Below, in pieces: positions 1-12,114 of a stretch of 64,000 nucleotides of DNA. Origin of the DNA: Panopea generosa (taxonomy: Eukaryota > Mollusca > Bivalvia > Adapedonta > Hiatellidae); assembly GCA_029582155.1 (NCBI GenBank), contig CM055899.1:81127556-81191555 (forward strand), read 5' to 3'. Within the stretch, counting starts at the first letter, position 1. Each line of letters starts with the position of its first letter. The translations under genes were made by a program, and so were the position numbers. The notes under the pieces were generated by a model. That model was not told the DNA's origin. It was given only the letters and a program-made list of their open reading frames with translations, and did no database searches.

Positions 1-429
1 CCTGTTTTCTATATAAAAGAAATGAAGGCTACTAGGTTATACACCTTGTTTTTGCTAAAATCAAAAATCGCGCTCAAACCCAATTTTCATGAATCGTGTA
101 TAAACACAAATCAAAGCGCATAATTTTGACTCAACCTGGAAATTGGAAGTATTAATGCAGATCTTAGTTGGACAGTTACACGTATTTACATATTTTCGTC
201 AATCTGTTTTTGAGTTGAGCATTGAATCTAAAGTAGAGCACAAAATAAAAAAGTGTTTAGCCTTGAACCCAATGGGTTGTTTGGAGTAACAATATAACAA
301 TTACATTAAACGTCCGTGCTCAGATTTAGAAATGTGTGTTCATATGGGTTGTACACCGTCCCTTTTCTTTACTTCGAAGTAAAGTTTTTGCTTTTGAAAA
401 TTGACACTGAACAAATCCATTGATCTTCA

Positions 430-775
430 TGTAATTATTGGCAGTTACATGTGAGGCATTGTCAGTTGCTAAATGCTAATTGCAAAATGTTATTTACAAA
501 ATGCAAATCAGTATATATTGCTTGGTTGCGTTTGAGTATAACGCATAAAGTACAAGCAACATAAAATAACCCAGTCAATACTACCGGTCATAGCCATTAG
601 CATAACGCAAATATTAAATTGCATTTACAATTTGGATGTTAACATTACGACACGCGCATGTAAATGAAACGTTAATCGCATTTTAAATTTGTTATTACAT
701 CGGCAGAAATAATGTCGCAATTAGCATAATGCAATTAATATACAGCAATTTGCATCAAGCACTGTCGCACCGGCC
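430..775. other. Intronic block rich in TGCAAAT / ATTGCAT-like motifs
   Basis: This lies in the last intron of the left gene, between parts that match copy B, and has no counterpart there. Short related words recur on both strands (GCTAATTGC, ATGCAAAT, TTAGCATAA, AATTTGCAT). It could be a decayed transposon or simple low-complexity drift. No open frame is seen. Confidence 0.3.
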
Positions 776-919
776 TTCCGTACTGGTACTTTACCCATAT
801 TTTCGTTGAATATATATTCTTGATTAATAAGACCATTTTTATTTAATCGTATGGGTTAAACAAAAATATATCAACGTGATTTGCTACTATCTGTTAATTA
901 TGACCCTTTATCATCACAG

Positions 920-1296
920 GAGCATATGGGTATGTTTCGAAAAATACCGTCACGTGCGAAGCAGGAAGGTACGTAAATCAACCCGATCCGGATAACTGCG
1001 CGTACTATTACACGTGTGACACAGTGCAGGCAAAACCAAAACACCAACAATGCAGTCCTGGAACAGTGTACGATCCCTTAATTTATAACTGTAATCATAT
1101 ACAAAGTACGCATTGCTTAAGTGGCCATAGCTGCCATGGTATCGAAGTTCCTAAACTCATCCCGTATCCAGGAAACTGCGCTAAATATATCCAGTGTGAC
1201 AGTTTCCGAGTACCTTCTGAGAAGGACTGCGCAGTGGGAACCTTCTTCAATTTCAAATGGCAAAGCTGTAATTCGACCGAATGCATGCAAAACTGA
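920..1296 (+). CDS. Terminal exon of a VWA/ChtBD2 secreted matrix protein paralogue (gene A, partial)
   Basis: This is the last exon of a gene whose upstream exons lie left of the window. It begins after a CAG acceptor (917-919) in phase 1, exactly like the terminal exon of the complete paralogue, and ends at TGA 1294-1296. It encodes two peritrophin-A type chitin-binding domains. The first has the spacing CX13CX5CX11CX12CX7C and contains PDPDNCAYYYTC. The second has CX14CX5CX10CX12CX4C and contains PYPGNCAKYIQC. This family binds chitin through a disulfide-knotted fold and is extracellular. Compared with the complete paralogue, the tail after the tenth cysteine is shorter and ends in a CMQN C-terminus. 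The first in-exon methionine would not be a real start, because the open frame continues upstream to the splice site. The frame is clean, so the gene may be active. The N-terminal VWA part is inferred from the paralogue, not seen. Confidence 0.85.
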
Positions 1297-1635
1297 AACA
1301 TTTTATCAAGTAATAGGTACATTATGTATATATTCTATCTTATTGCGCCTTTCCCTTTGCTAATAGAAAAGTCTTAAGCATGACATGATATTGCAAGCTA
1401 CACTTTGTACTGGAACCGTTTTGTGCTAACCGATTACATTTGTCAAATGAAAATGTAAATTCTCAAAAGTTCTGTATAGTAAATGAAATAAGCAATCGCT
1501 TTGTCATTGTAGTTTAGATTTTACATCCAGAAAATTTTATAAACTATGCATGTAGTTGAGCAAACCACCATCTTGTCAGAAATTATTCAAAGTAGTATTT
1601 TCCCATATTTATTCATTCAGACATGTTATACGTTA

Positions 1636-1641
1636 AATAAA
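1636..1641 (+). promoter_or_regulatory. Candidate poly(A) signal AATAAA of gene A
   Basis: An AATAAA lies 340 bases after the stop. The same hexamer is kept at the matching place behind the paralogue (25288-25293), which argues that it is used. No cleavage site can be proven from the sequence. Confidence 0.4.
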
Positions 1642-1721
1642 CGACGGAAGTAAATGGATCGAAAATCATTTCAAAAGACACCATATCAAGACGAAGATGC
1701 TAGATTTATGTGACAGTCATA

Positions 1722-1925
1722 CAGTAGAATCTCGATGGCTCGAACCCAACGGGAGTGGACAAAATAGTTCGAGTAAGGGGTTGTCAAGCCCTGTATCACT
1801 CAACATCATACCAAACATGAACATGCATATACATCGATATAGATAGTTCGGCAGATACCAGAGAAGGGGTTCGAGTTATATATGGTGTTCGAGTCATCAG
1901 TGTTGGAACCAACGAAGTTCTACTG
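1722..1925. mobile_element. pogo/Tigger-like MITE, 204 bp
   Basis: The inverted ends begin CAGTAGAA and end TTCTACTG, flanked by TA on both sides (1720-1721 and 1926-1927). The interior has repeated TTCGAGT / CTCGAAC words, as in elements with CAGTAGAACCTCGA-type ends. It has no coding capacity. Copy B has no such insert at the matching place near 25370, only about 10 unmatched bases. Confidence 0.75.
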
Positions 1926-2291
1926 TATGTCACAATGTATTTAATTTACTCTCGAAAATGTGTAATAAATAGCTATCACTGATATATCATACATTGTACT
2001 CGTATATACTTTTTCTTTGAAACTCCGAAAACACCATTTGTGAGATTGAACTTAATGAAACTTGAGAAAAAAAATCAAAACTTATTTTAATATGTCGTTG
2101 TGAAAAGCTTAAATAAGTAACTATACAGTTATTGATTTATTTATTTTGTTATGAATAACTCTGTGAATAAACGTGTTGTTTCAAGCTTATTAAGTATTGT
2201 GTTTCTTACGCATGTTATATGTATCAGCGTACTTGTTTACCAAGTTATATGACGTCATAATATGGTAACTATGCAAGCCGACGTAGGCGTT

Positions 2292-2378
2292 CTTTTATAG
2301 AGCCTACTTTTATAGAGCCTACTTTTATAGAGCTTACTTTTGTAGAGCCTACTTTTATAGAGCCTACTTTTATAGAGC
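2292..2378 (+). repeat. 15-bp tandem repeat, about 6 units
   Basis: The unit is CTTTTATAGAGCCTA, with one or two variant units. Copy B has only a single imperfect unit at the matching site near 26280, so the array grew in copy A after the duplication or shrank in copy B. Confidence 0.9.
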
Positions 2379-2379
2379 G

Positions 2380-3340
2380 GGCAGTTAGCACGATCTATTT
2401 GATTATGACCATGATAAAGATTGCGACTTAAAAAGTATATTTGTACTGGATTTACTGACTTTTTATGAAAACAGTTTGATTTTTAAATAGTGTCTATGAG
2501 TCCAGGCATTTGAACACAGAATCAAACAGAACATTTTTTATTTCGTTATATAGCACACTGTTCGACATAATCTGAAATAGGGCTTTATGACCCGTTCTCA
2601 AATATTTCAGAATAATATCAATACAAATGTATACTGAACGGAAATAATAACCCGCCACTTTTGTATTCGTATTGATTTAAAATAGCAGTGTTCAAGAAAA
2701 TTATCTTGATATTTTTGAGAAAATACATTTAATGTCAGGTATATGAAATGTTAGCTGGTGGGTTAGCTGCTCCGTACAGTATACATTTGATTTGATTTAC
2801 AATTAATTTTTATCGATGCTCATAGACTTATTTTTCAGTTTAAACGCTTCGTTTATATAAACAGACTGGTTTATTATAATTTGTTCGCAGTCAGTTTGTA
2901 ATATTTCGTATTTATATAAGAAATTAACATGTTTAATAGTTAATAATCATAGGCCAGAACGGCCTGAGGAAAAGCTCGTTTATTCAACGTTTTGCCAATC
3001 ATGTCGTCTTTCTTTAATTTTTTTGTCAGAATATGAAAAACAGATTTACCAATGAGCTCATGAAAACAGACCGAAAGACAGATAGAACAAAAAATTGTTA
3101 TAATAATTATAATAGCATGATTACCTATGGATAATTTATAGGTGATGTCATAATTGTATTTTTTTTATTGTTTGCCTTTGTTATATCATAAACCAACACA
3201 TTGATGACCCACCAAATGCATGATCATAGTTGCTTTGTTAGTTGCAACAGAAGCCTTCCATATGATGTAGTTACGACTATGAAATTATAATAAACACAAT
3301 ATTTGAAAGACAGATGAAATTTATTTTATAATAAACCAAA
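2380..3340. other. Gene-free AT-rich stretch
   Basis: There is no open frame with coding character. Parts are still alignable to copy B near 26300-26600. I see no promoter, RNA gene or repeat array. Confidence 0.5.
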
Positions 3341-3344
3341 CCAA

Positions 3345-3625
3345 GCCAGATAAGCTCAGTCGTTATCGCGTTTGACTGTCAATCCATTGGTCGTGGGTAC
3401 GCTTCCCCGTTTGGCAACTTTTCCGTGATGTTTTATATACGACATTGCGTCTCATTACCATTCGACTCTCACCGCTGATTTACGTCGGAAAGTTATCAGT
3501 TACTTGCGGAGATTGGGTGTGCTCAAGTACTGGTTCACCTTCCCAGATCCTAGGTTAGGTTAACTGATCGTCTGTTAGCCCTCGATGGTATAAAATGACG
3601 CAAAGATATTCAATCAATAATAAAC
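3345..3625 (+). mobile_element. tRNA-derived SINE (family 1)
   Basis: The tRNA-like head has an A box similar to AAGCTCAGTCGTTA and a decayed B box near 3396 (GTGGGTACGCTTCCC). It is followed by a body with AGTTATCAGTTACTTGCGGA and a tail with CCCTCGATGGTATAAAAT. The same body and tail recur at 17338-17570, and the CTTGCGGA core recurs at 53600. The head resembles a tRNA with anticodon GTC, but the degraded arms rule out a working tRNA. Confidence 0.75.
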
Positions 3626-3822
3626 TAAACAGCCTGCTATTGATGGATAGAAAGAAAGAACAACACACTATAACACGGGTTGCCTCACTTGTACTTTTGA
3701 GACGACCCCCATATACAAGCGGAAGAAAACCTACGCCAGGCGCAACGCTAAATACAATACCGGAACGTTGTTGCAAAAGCTGGTGAATATTCGTTTCGAT
3801 TTTTTGGTACATGTGCATATTG

Positions 3823-4038
3823 TATAGTTCCCACAGGCCATCTGGGTATAAGAGGAATCTATTCCACCAATTTATAGATTAGAACGATCTACACAATTGC
3901 AGATTACCTCAAAACAGTTGCGTTCATTCTAAATATAAACGTTACCGGACATGACACTTGACTTTTTAGGAGGTCGCACTGAATTGTTTATAAGTTAAAT
4001 AGATTTCTCTCATACCCGGACGGTCGGTAGGAACTATA
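3823..4038. mobile_element. MITE with about 40-bp imperfect inverted ends
   Basis: The left end (3823-3863, starting TATAGTTCC) and the reverse complement of the right end (3998-4038) match over about 40 bases, including GGGTAT and GAATCTATT-like words. The element is 216 bp with no coding capacity. The superfamily cannot be assigned from the ends. Confidence 0.65.
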
Positions 4039-4102
4039 AAATCTACCAATGTACCAAATTTGACACGAAAAATATCTATAAGTAGATTTTGAAACAACAT
4101 TC

Positions 4103-4178
4103 CAGTACCGTATTTAGCAGTGCGCGTGATGTAGGTTCCCCGGTACCGTATTTAGCGGCGCGCGTGACGTAGGTTTCC
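4103..4178 (+). repeat. 38-bp direct duplication
   Basis: Two adjacent copies share GTACCGTATTTAGC followed by GCGCGTGA and GTAGGTT. The unit is more GC-rich than its surroundings. Confidence 0.75.
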
Positions 4179-4179
4179 A

Positions 4180-5870
4180 TCCTTGATATAATGTATTTCT
4201 GATCAAATCGCGTGTACACCGCAAAGAACCGACAAGGGGTGTTAACAAATTTATGTTAAGAATGTTTTTATGTATTTTGACGTTCAACTTCTATATAATA
4301 CTTTAAATGTGACAGACATACTAGAAGTTCTGATTTTGAAGTATTCCAGCCGTTATGTTATTAATATAAATAAGTTTAGAATTGAACGTCAATCTGAAAT
4401 TATGGTATTGAGCCCACAGTTTCAATTTTTATCTGCATTTTAACAAAACAAGTGGTGTCCATATTAATCGTCGCTTGGGGTGCTGAAGTGGGCTATTTTT
4501 CTAATACGAAGTAGTCGTCTGCATTGTATGTGAATTTAATGGAAATTGTATTCCTTGAGTACCACATGTTTTGCTCTGTGTTTGCTAGAACAAAATTCGT
4601 AATAAAATTTGGATCTCGTCGTCCTTTGCTATGGAATTGCTTTTTGAAACTATTTTATCGGTCGGAGGAAATGCAGTTGCTGTCAACAGTATACCAAAGT
4701 TTATAGAACAAAATCATAAATGATCAATATGATGCCTTAAGAAGGCATCGCCTCCCCCCCCCCCCCCACCACCAAAACAAAAGGGGGTTTCAAATATAAA
4801 AAAATAAATATTTTCTGACATAAATCATTGAGGATAAAGTCTGTCATTTTCTATCTTGTTCACCATGTTGATTTCTTTGTATCAACAATTTCCTGCAGCC
4901 CAGTTTCTAGGATAAGTCTTCATCATGCTTCTGCGCAGTATTGTCATTGATGACTCACCATTTAATCTTCCTATTCCTATCTGTTTCAGGTAGTTGTCTG
5001 ATACCTGCTGTGTTGTCTAATGAAAATATGCGTCTTATATGATTTATGATAGTATACCCAATAAAACTTTACGATATCATCGTAACATTACTATAAGAAA
5101 CTGACAATCCAACATACCTAAATCTAATATATTTCGGGTTGATTGGAGTAAAAAATATTAAGCGATAAATGGTACACTTTTGAAAACCAGAAATATTGAA
5201 AAATGTTGAACACAATATAAAGTGTAAACACTTTTAGCAATTATTAGTTAAAAATAGATTGTTGGTCTCTACTTAAAATGATAAACTAGCACAAAACATC
5301 TTTTAAACTGGAACAAAAATGTTATTTTCTTAAATAGTTTTAAAATTTCTGACCTGAACACTTGTATTTACAAAAATAAAGGTATTCCGACTTTTGTTTG
5401 CATTCATTTTTACACCAGAGTAAAAGTTTGTATTTGAAACCGTTGCTTTGATACTTTCAGGCATTTCGTTTTGAAAAATGTCCTCAATTTTGATAATTCT
5501 TAGACATTTCAGCCTAAATGTTGCATGTTCGTTATTTCAAAGTTGCAGTTTCGCTATCTTAACATTTTGCAAATGTTAACATGGTCACAATAACCTGTTC
5601 GGATTGAATATCAGATTCGTTGTTTTGCACGTAAATGCAGTATAAAGAATTTAACATAAAATTAATGGAATCAAACGAGTTTAGGTAAAACACTCATGTT
5701 TATCCATATACATCTTTTTGCGTTTCATTTGCATTTTTATCATTTTCTGATATTAAATTTTCGTATTTTTGCATGTTTCCTCTCTTAGAAATACAGTTAT
5801 AAAGTTACATACTTTGCAAGTTTTGTAGTTAAACTGTCGTTAAAACAGTCCAAGTTACAATGCATACAGT
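4180..5870. other. Gene-free stretch with a poly-C tract
   Basis: A run of Cs near 4754-4768 is the only simple repeat. Positions 4980-5170 match copy B at 27810-27985. I see no open frame with recognisable family features. Confidence 0.5.
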
Positions 5871-5879
5871 TGGTACACA

Positions 5880-6000
5880 TAAAGTGTATTATTACAGGTG
5901 AAATTGATTGTGAAACAAGGTATTACAGCATAGACAAATCGCTTTCAAAGTCTTCCTGGTTAAGACATGTACTAATAATATGTGTACAAAATGTATTGCC
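5880..6000 (-). mobile_element. SINE fragment (family 2), minus strand
   Basis: This shares the block around TAGACAAATCGC and GTCTTCCTGG with copies at 16675-16840, 28490-28660 and 49057-49175. It is paired with the copy at 28490 in the duplicated segment, so it was inserted before the duplication. Confidence 0.55.
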
Positions 6001-6590
6001 AGACCATGCGAATATCATTAAATGCATCCTCTTTCCCCAAACATATGGACGATTTGTGTAAACACATACAGGTGTTTATATACCATAACCATTTGTATAA
6101 ACGTATTACGTTGTTCAAGAACGAATTTATTTTACATGTTTCAGTCTCAACACATGATCATTTCAACTTCATTGTGATGCTGTACTGTATTAGGACGTCA
6201 AACTAAACGTGTTCGGAGAGTACAGTAACATTGCTCTATTTCACCATTTAATCAACATAAGACACGAACTATATAGCTGTTGTTAGCGTCCTACCACTTT
6301 GTTTGAACAAGTGACATTGATTGCGACTGCCAAATATAAAACTTATATTTAATTTAATTATTTTATAATATTTTATTGCAAACTTTTACATCTTCAAAAC
6401 ATCAACTTTTAGCATCAATAACGAATAAAATACAAAAGGGTCGGGTTACAAGTTTTAACAACCTTAGTTACGGCCCTTCCTGATACGTCAAAATGCACAT
6501 ATAAAATAAAGTGACGATATTTTTGATATACAAACAAACACATATACTTTCGAACAAACATATCACTCCATTCTACACGCATACAGAGAG

Positions 6591-6591
<1 letters not shown>

Positions 6592-6632
<41 letters not shown>
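6592..6632. repeat. (CA)n microsatellite
   Basis: About 20 uninterrupted CA dinucleotides. This run creates an apparent minus-strand frame with a string of Cys-Val, which is not a gene. Confidence 0.95.
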
Positions 6633-6633
<1 letters not shown>

Positions 6634-6699
6634 GAAAAAGCAGTTAATAGTTTGCATGAATTTTAGTGAGTATAATAATGTTTTAAAGAAAAACAAAGT

Positions 6700-9600
6700 A
6701 TATAAACATATTAATAAACTATAGAGAAAAAGAAATGAAAAGAAAATTCAGTTTATATATAAAAAAACAAAAACCTATCATACCTATAGCGTTTATGTTG
6801 GTATGTGTCTGTTACTGTGGCTATGTCATTGCAATACTACGTATCAAGTTAAAAATACCATTTTCCATATTTTCCATTTTATTGGTGCAGATGACATTAA
6901 CAAAAAGGTTTATTATAGTCGCCAACATCATCGACATATGTCAATTTTAACACAACATCTTGGAATGATGCTACTAATGTTTTTATTGGAATGGGGTTTA
7001 GCGACATAGTCAACACATTAAAAGTGATAATGGCTTCCAGTTGTATTGGTGAAGGACCGAGTCGGGCTCACACCCAATATAGCGATGAGAGATAAGTGAT
7101 ATGTGTGCTTTGTTGGCGATATACGTATTGTCTTAATTCCGAGTCATTGCATTGGTCTATAGATCATGGAATACAATATTTGTTATATAAATTGTATATA
7201 AGCCATGTTATTAGAAAGCAATCGAACTATTTCATACAAAGCATGCGCTTCAGTACATAATAAACAGTTAGAAGGGGTTTATGTATTTGTTTATCGATAT
7301 TACTATGTTATTATTTAAGGATAACGGTAAGTTCTATGTTGAATATCAATACACGAATATGAAACAAGCTTCTGTTGGCCACATTAATAATGTTTACATT
7401 AAATATGTATATGTTGAAATTAATTCATAATATCATTGTTAAGATGCATCGCCGTATCATTGCTTTGATCAACAAAGTTGCAGTCATAACATTCGTCATA
7501 TGATTGATGACTTGACAGTTAATTTGCATATCAACAGACATATTAGGTTTTTATTAAATCCATTATTTAAAGGGACACATTGGACGTCTAAATTCATTTT
7601 TTGTTAACCCGTTTAAAACGGTCAATAGCGAAAACTGAAGATCTTAAATCTCGTCCGGTCATTCTCGCCCTTCCCTCTTCCTCTCATCAAAAACCACACA
7701 AGTGTTTATGATTAAAGTATATTTATTTGCAAATGTGGGATTTATATTCATGAATCAAACTGTGGCGTATACCTGTATGAAGAATATTGCCATAACAGTA
7801 ATGTCTGAAACTTCATTTTCAATGGTCTTCACGTTAATTGTTGAAATTTATTTTACTCATTTACTCATGTATACACATCCTCGAAACGTTTAACAATATG
7901 AATATATTAATCACTAGAGTTGCGAACCCAGCACTGTTAAATGGAAGAAAAAATAACCGTTTAATGTCTGGTTCCCTAAATTTGTTGCGTACTGTGTGCT
8001 TGTTTGAGGCTGAGCCATATCCAGGAAAAATATCAGTTAACGTTAGCATAAACATTTAACAGAACTTAAGCGCAGGTATAACTATCTGAAACAGGGAACC
8101 AGCATATCAGAAAGTAGTAAAATTTCTTACAAAAAAAGTCATTCCAGTGAAATGTGAAACCACGACTGTGATTTATGATTCATTTCCTACAATTACAAGA
8201 GTTGCACCCCTTTTCAAGATGGAAACACAATTAGGGATCTGCACACAAATTTGGGTAGTTTAATTTCATATTTACACCATGTACACAAATATTTTTTTAA
8301 AATGAAATAAAATGGAATGTGTCAAAATGATAAATAGTGGTGATGATTATATAAAACTATGATTTTTTTTAATATCGTTGGAATATAAATTGATATTTCC
8401 CTTCGATTGATTTCCTGCTGAACCGATTAAAATCTAAAGCAATTAAAATGTAACTTACCTGGGTGTTTCGATTATAAAAACAATTTACGAAAAAGAATCT
8501 GTTTTACTATTAGATTTAGGAATTTTGTGTTGAATTTGAAATAATATAATATGAATTGTATCAATGTTTTAAGACTGCAGTTAAAATGTATTTAACCTCA
8601 GAAGTAAGATGAGATGAGATGACAACATAGTTAACAGTAGGTGTTCCTGTCATATAGAAATGACGGGTTGTTTTGTGGGATCAGGTATGGGTGTGTTTAT
8701 GGCAAAACAATATGTAAGAAGTTGAACAATGAGACGATACGGCCCACAGTAGCAGTGAGGTTGACCAGGGAGTTGATCAATGAGACAATAGAGCTCGAAG
8801 AATGTTGTGCAATGTAGAGTACATTTCGGGAGTAATTTAGTCTTAGAAAATTTAGCGGGCAAGTTAACGTATGTTTGTGAATTATAACTAATGTAAAGAT
8901 AGAGACAATGGTTAAATTGAAAATGAAATATGGGAATTAAACATGAGTAAATAAAAATCACCCTATTTCTAGTTAAACTTTCCAAAACACAAATGGAATT
9001 AAATGTCTGTCTGCATGCAGGGGTATTTTAGTATTATATTTATGAAATGCAAGCTTTAAGAAATAGAATATTATAGATCAAGAATATTTATCAACTCTAT
9101 CTACTGTCCCTATAAATATCTAGCAATATCATGGCCGTCTAGTGATTGCATTTTCAACAGCATTTTAAAACATACCGGCGTGTTAGATAAAACGATTTAT
9201 TACTTGCAGTTATTTCGACATGCTTACGCCCAATAAAAACACTAGATTCATAATTATATTGTTTTATACTTTGATTGATCGCAGCAACTTTACTCTTTGT
9301 TTAATGTTAAACCAAACGTGACTACTATATTCATGAGTTATGTTTAGTTAGAGCTTGCGAAGTATAAAACTGATTCATTAATTCATTACTTCCATATTAC
9401 ATTTGCTAGCGTGCTTTAAAGAGACAAGCGACAATAACACAAAAATAATTTTATTTAACAATATTTGGAAAATAGTGTAGCTACATGATTAAAATGTCAA
9501 GTTGAAATGATACAGTAATGAATGTATACATTTAGTTAATATTTGGAAGGTAGGTGTGACTCTGTTAAACGGTTGAAAAACATCCTTTAATATAGCACAT

Positions 9601-9780
9601 TTGTTATCATCTAAGGCAAAATAGTAAAATATACTTAGAAAAAATAATCGGGAAATGTCCAATCGTATTTTATTTATTTTTAACTAATATTCTAAATATA
9701 AGCACGATACAACTCGTTTGATAACTTCTTCAATATGAAGTAATAGATAGTCACACTTCGATGTGGGTAAAATCTCTCAA
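6700..9780. other. Gene-free AT-rich stretch
   Basis: This holds only short chance frames. It is partly alignable to copy B (7140-7280 with 28660-28780, and 9280-9480 with 28850-29030). I see no RNA gene or array beyond short runs. Confidence 0.5.
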
Positions 9781-9798
9781 GTAGTTAACGTTCATAGG

Positions 9799-10240
9799 CA
9801 TAGTGCCACCATTGCAAAAAGGAAGTGCTTCCGTGGGGTAGTCGCATAATGGCGGTTGTAAATAATCCTCAATTCTTCTTCTTTAAAAATGCATTTTCCT
9901 ATTGTTAATGCTCATTTTTTTATTTGAATGGCATTATTGATGTATTTTGAACATTTTGATAGCATTGTCATGTTTGAATTGTGAATTTAGAAAAAAAAAA
10001 TGATGCTTGGAAATTGGGGTATGAATTCATGATTTCGGAAGTCTACTTTCACTTTGTCACCAGTGTACACACTGAGCAGAAAAAAAATCTCTTATATGAC
10101 ACATGACCCCTACTTTTTACTTGACAAACAGTAAAATGTAGGTTTCACTTCTTCCATTTGGGACCCTCTATGAATGACAACCTTCAAACTTTTATTATTT
10201 ACTATAGAATAAAGAACAAAAATCAATGGTGGGGTTACAC
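9799..10240. mobile_element. Non-autonomous hAT-like element, 442 bp
   Basis: It is flanked by 8-bp near-identical direct repeats, TTCATAGG (9791-9798) and CTCATAGG (10241-10248). Copy B has a single site there (GTCCATAGGGTTG at about 30187). The ends share CCACCATTG as an inverted repeat about seven bases in. There is no open frame. The 8-bp target duplication suggests hAT, while the terminal bases are too decayed to prove it. Confidence 0.7.
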
Positions 10241-10249
10241 CTCATAGGG

Positions 10250-11440
10250 GTTTATATTGGGGTACTGCGCAAAGAGAAATAAAACTTATTCCCACATTGT
10301 CGTGTGTTCCTTTAAACATTCTCTTGTATTACAAAAATATATAATGACGGTGACGGGTTTCTGTTGACGTTTTTATAACAAAAATGTTGATTGTTTAAGG
10401 TGATTACAATTTATCAATTTGATAACCAGTCGTGACAAACTTGGCGTTAAATGATAATAAATAAACGAAACTTATCGCCCTGAAGAACATCATAACAAAA
10501 CTTTATGTACGTAGATGTACTTTTGTTCATTGTAATGTGAAAGTTGTAAACATGTTCAAGGTTATTACATCGTATCCAATATACGGTAATATAATAAACA
10601 TTATATATAGCTAAGCATTTAATTCATTTTGGTGATTATTTTAATAATTACAAATAATATCCCATTAAAGGAAGCACAGAACGGGTAGAAGAAGAGATAC
10701 TATTGAAGAGATCTGTACATGGCTAATAGGTGTCTTACTTGCAGCTTAATCCATTTACATAATTATGCTGTATCTATATGTATGGCCATGTTAGTCCTGT
10801 ATCATAAGGTAATTAACAATTCATGACTTGTATAGACAAGATGATTAGAATGGATATTATTATACACAGCGTCTCAAGGACAGACGGCAGTCATCACCTG
10901 TGAAAGATAACAACTCATCTGCATGGATGGCACGTACATTTGTGGCATTTATCAGAAATGACAATGCTTCAATTTGTCACAACAATTTAATAGCATAGAC
11001 GACAATGACCGAACGACCATTTGTGTAGCATTTATACAAATTAATTAATTAATAAATAAATGAATGCTATTTTCTGATAGATGTTTTATTACATTTTCCC
11101 ACATAAACTGTGCACTATAATTTTTCACTATACACATTTTAAAATCAAATAAGCTGTATTGGAACTATGCAGAAGATCTAACTTAATAGACAAAAAACCA
11201 CGTGGTTACTCTTTCAAAATGCAGGGAAACAATTAAGGAAAGAAATTCAATACAATTCTTCAATAAGTTAACGCTGACTAAAAATACAACAAACAGCATA
11301 AACGTCGTTTTGGCTTCAACGAATAGTGTACATTTCTGTATTTTGACTAACGAGGGCGATTTTGTTTACTTTTAAATTCCTAATTAAATGATTATATGGC
11401 ATTTAAAACTGATATATTTATCATCCGTGTATTTATATTG
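10250..11440. other. Gene-free stretch matching copy B
   Basis: This is collinear with 30205-31650 apart from a copy-B insert. It contains no coding frame and no RNA gene that I recognise. Confidence 0.5.
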
Positions 11441-11448
11441 ATAAGACC

Positions 11449-11745
11449 GCGGCGTGGTCTAGTGGTAGAGAGTCCACCTCGCATGCATTCAGTACTCCGC
11501 CGGGTCATACCAAAGACTTTAAAAATGGTACTATAAGCTTCCTCGCTTGACGCTCAGCATTTAGAGGAGAGTTCTAGGTCTGGTCGGCCCGGTGTCAGTA
11601 TAATGTGACCTGGGTGGGGTATCATATCATGTGTCTGCGGCACGATACTCCAGTGTGACAGCGCTTAGAATACCGTCTCAAGTAGACACCGTCGCGATAT
11701 GACTGAAAAATTGTTGTAGGCGACTGCTAAACACCATACAACATT
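11449..11745 (+). mobile_element. tRNA-derived SINE (family 3), near full length
   Basis: The head GCGTGGTCTAGTGGTAGAG is a clear A box, and the B-box region near 11500 is decayed. The body contains the module GTATAATGTGACCTGGGTGG, GTGTCTGCGGCACGATACTC and GACTGAAAAATTGTTG, ending in CTAAACACCATACAACA. I recognise this module as a common bivalve SINE body. Copy B lacks it after the shared flank TGTATTTATATTGATA. Confidence 0.8.
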
Positions 11746-12114
11746 ATATTGAGAAAATGTTATTTAGTTAAAGTATGTCGGTGTATGTATATGTACAAGT
11801 ATACTAATTTCTTAACCTTCAATATATCAGATAATTTTTGTCATAAGAAAATATTTCCTGCGTTTCTTGAGTGTTTTTTTTTGGTTGTTTTATCGTTTCG
11901 TTATAATCCGTCACATTTTTGTTATAATTAAGAATTGAGTATTACAAATTTATCAAAAACAACCGCGATTAATTATATCCTTATTGTTGTTTTTTAAACA
12001 TTTTTTATTAATATATTTATAAAGAGATGACATTTATTATTGAATTCAAACGATTGACTAAATATTTAGTCCCAAAATGTGTTTTTGATAACAATTTCAA
12101 AATAAAATTGTTCA

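Noticed and set aside
6415-6696. Minus-strand frame with a Cys-Val run
   Set aside because: It is a translation of the (CA)n microsatellite, with no domain and no conservation in copy B.
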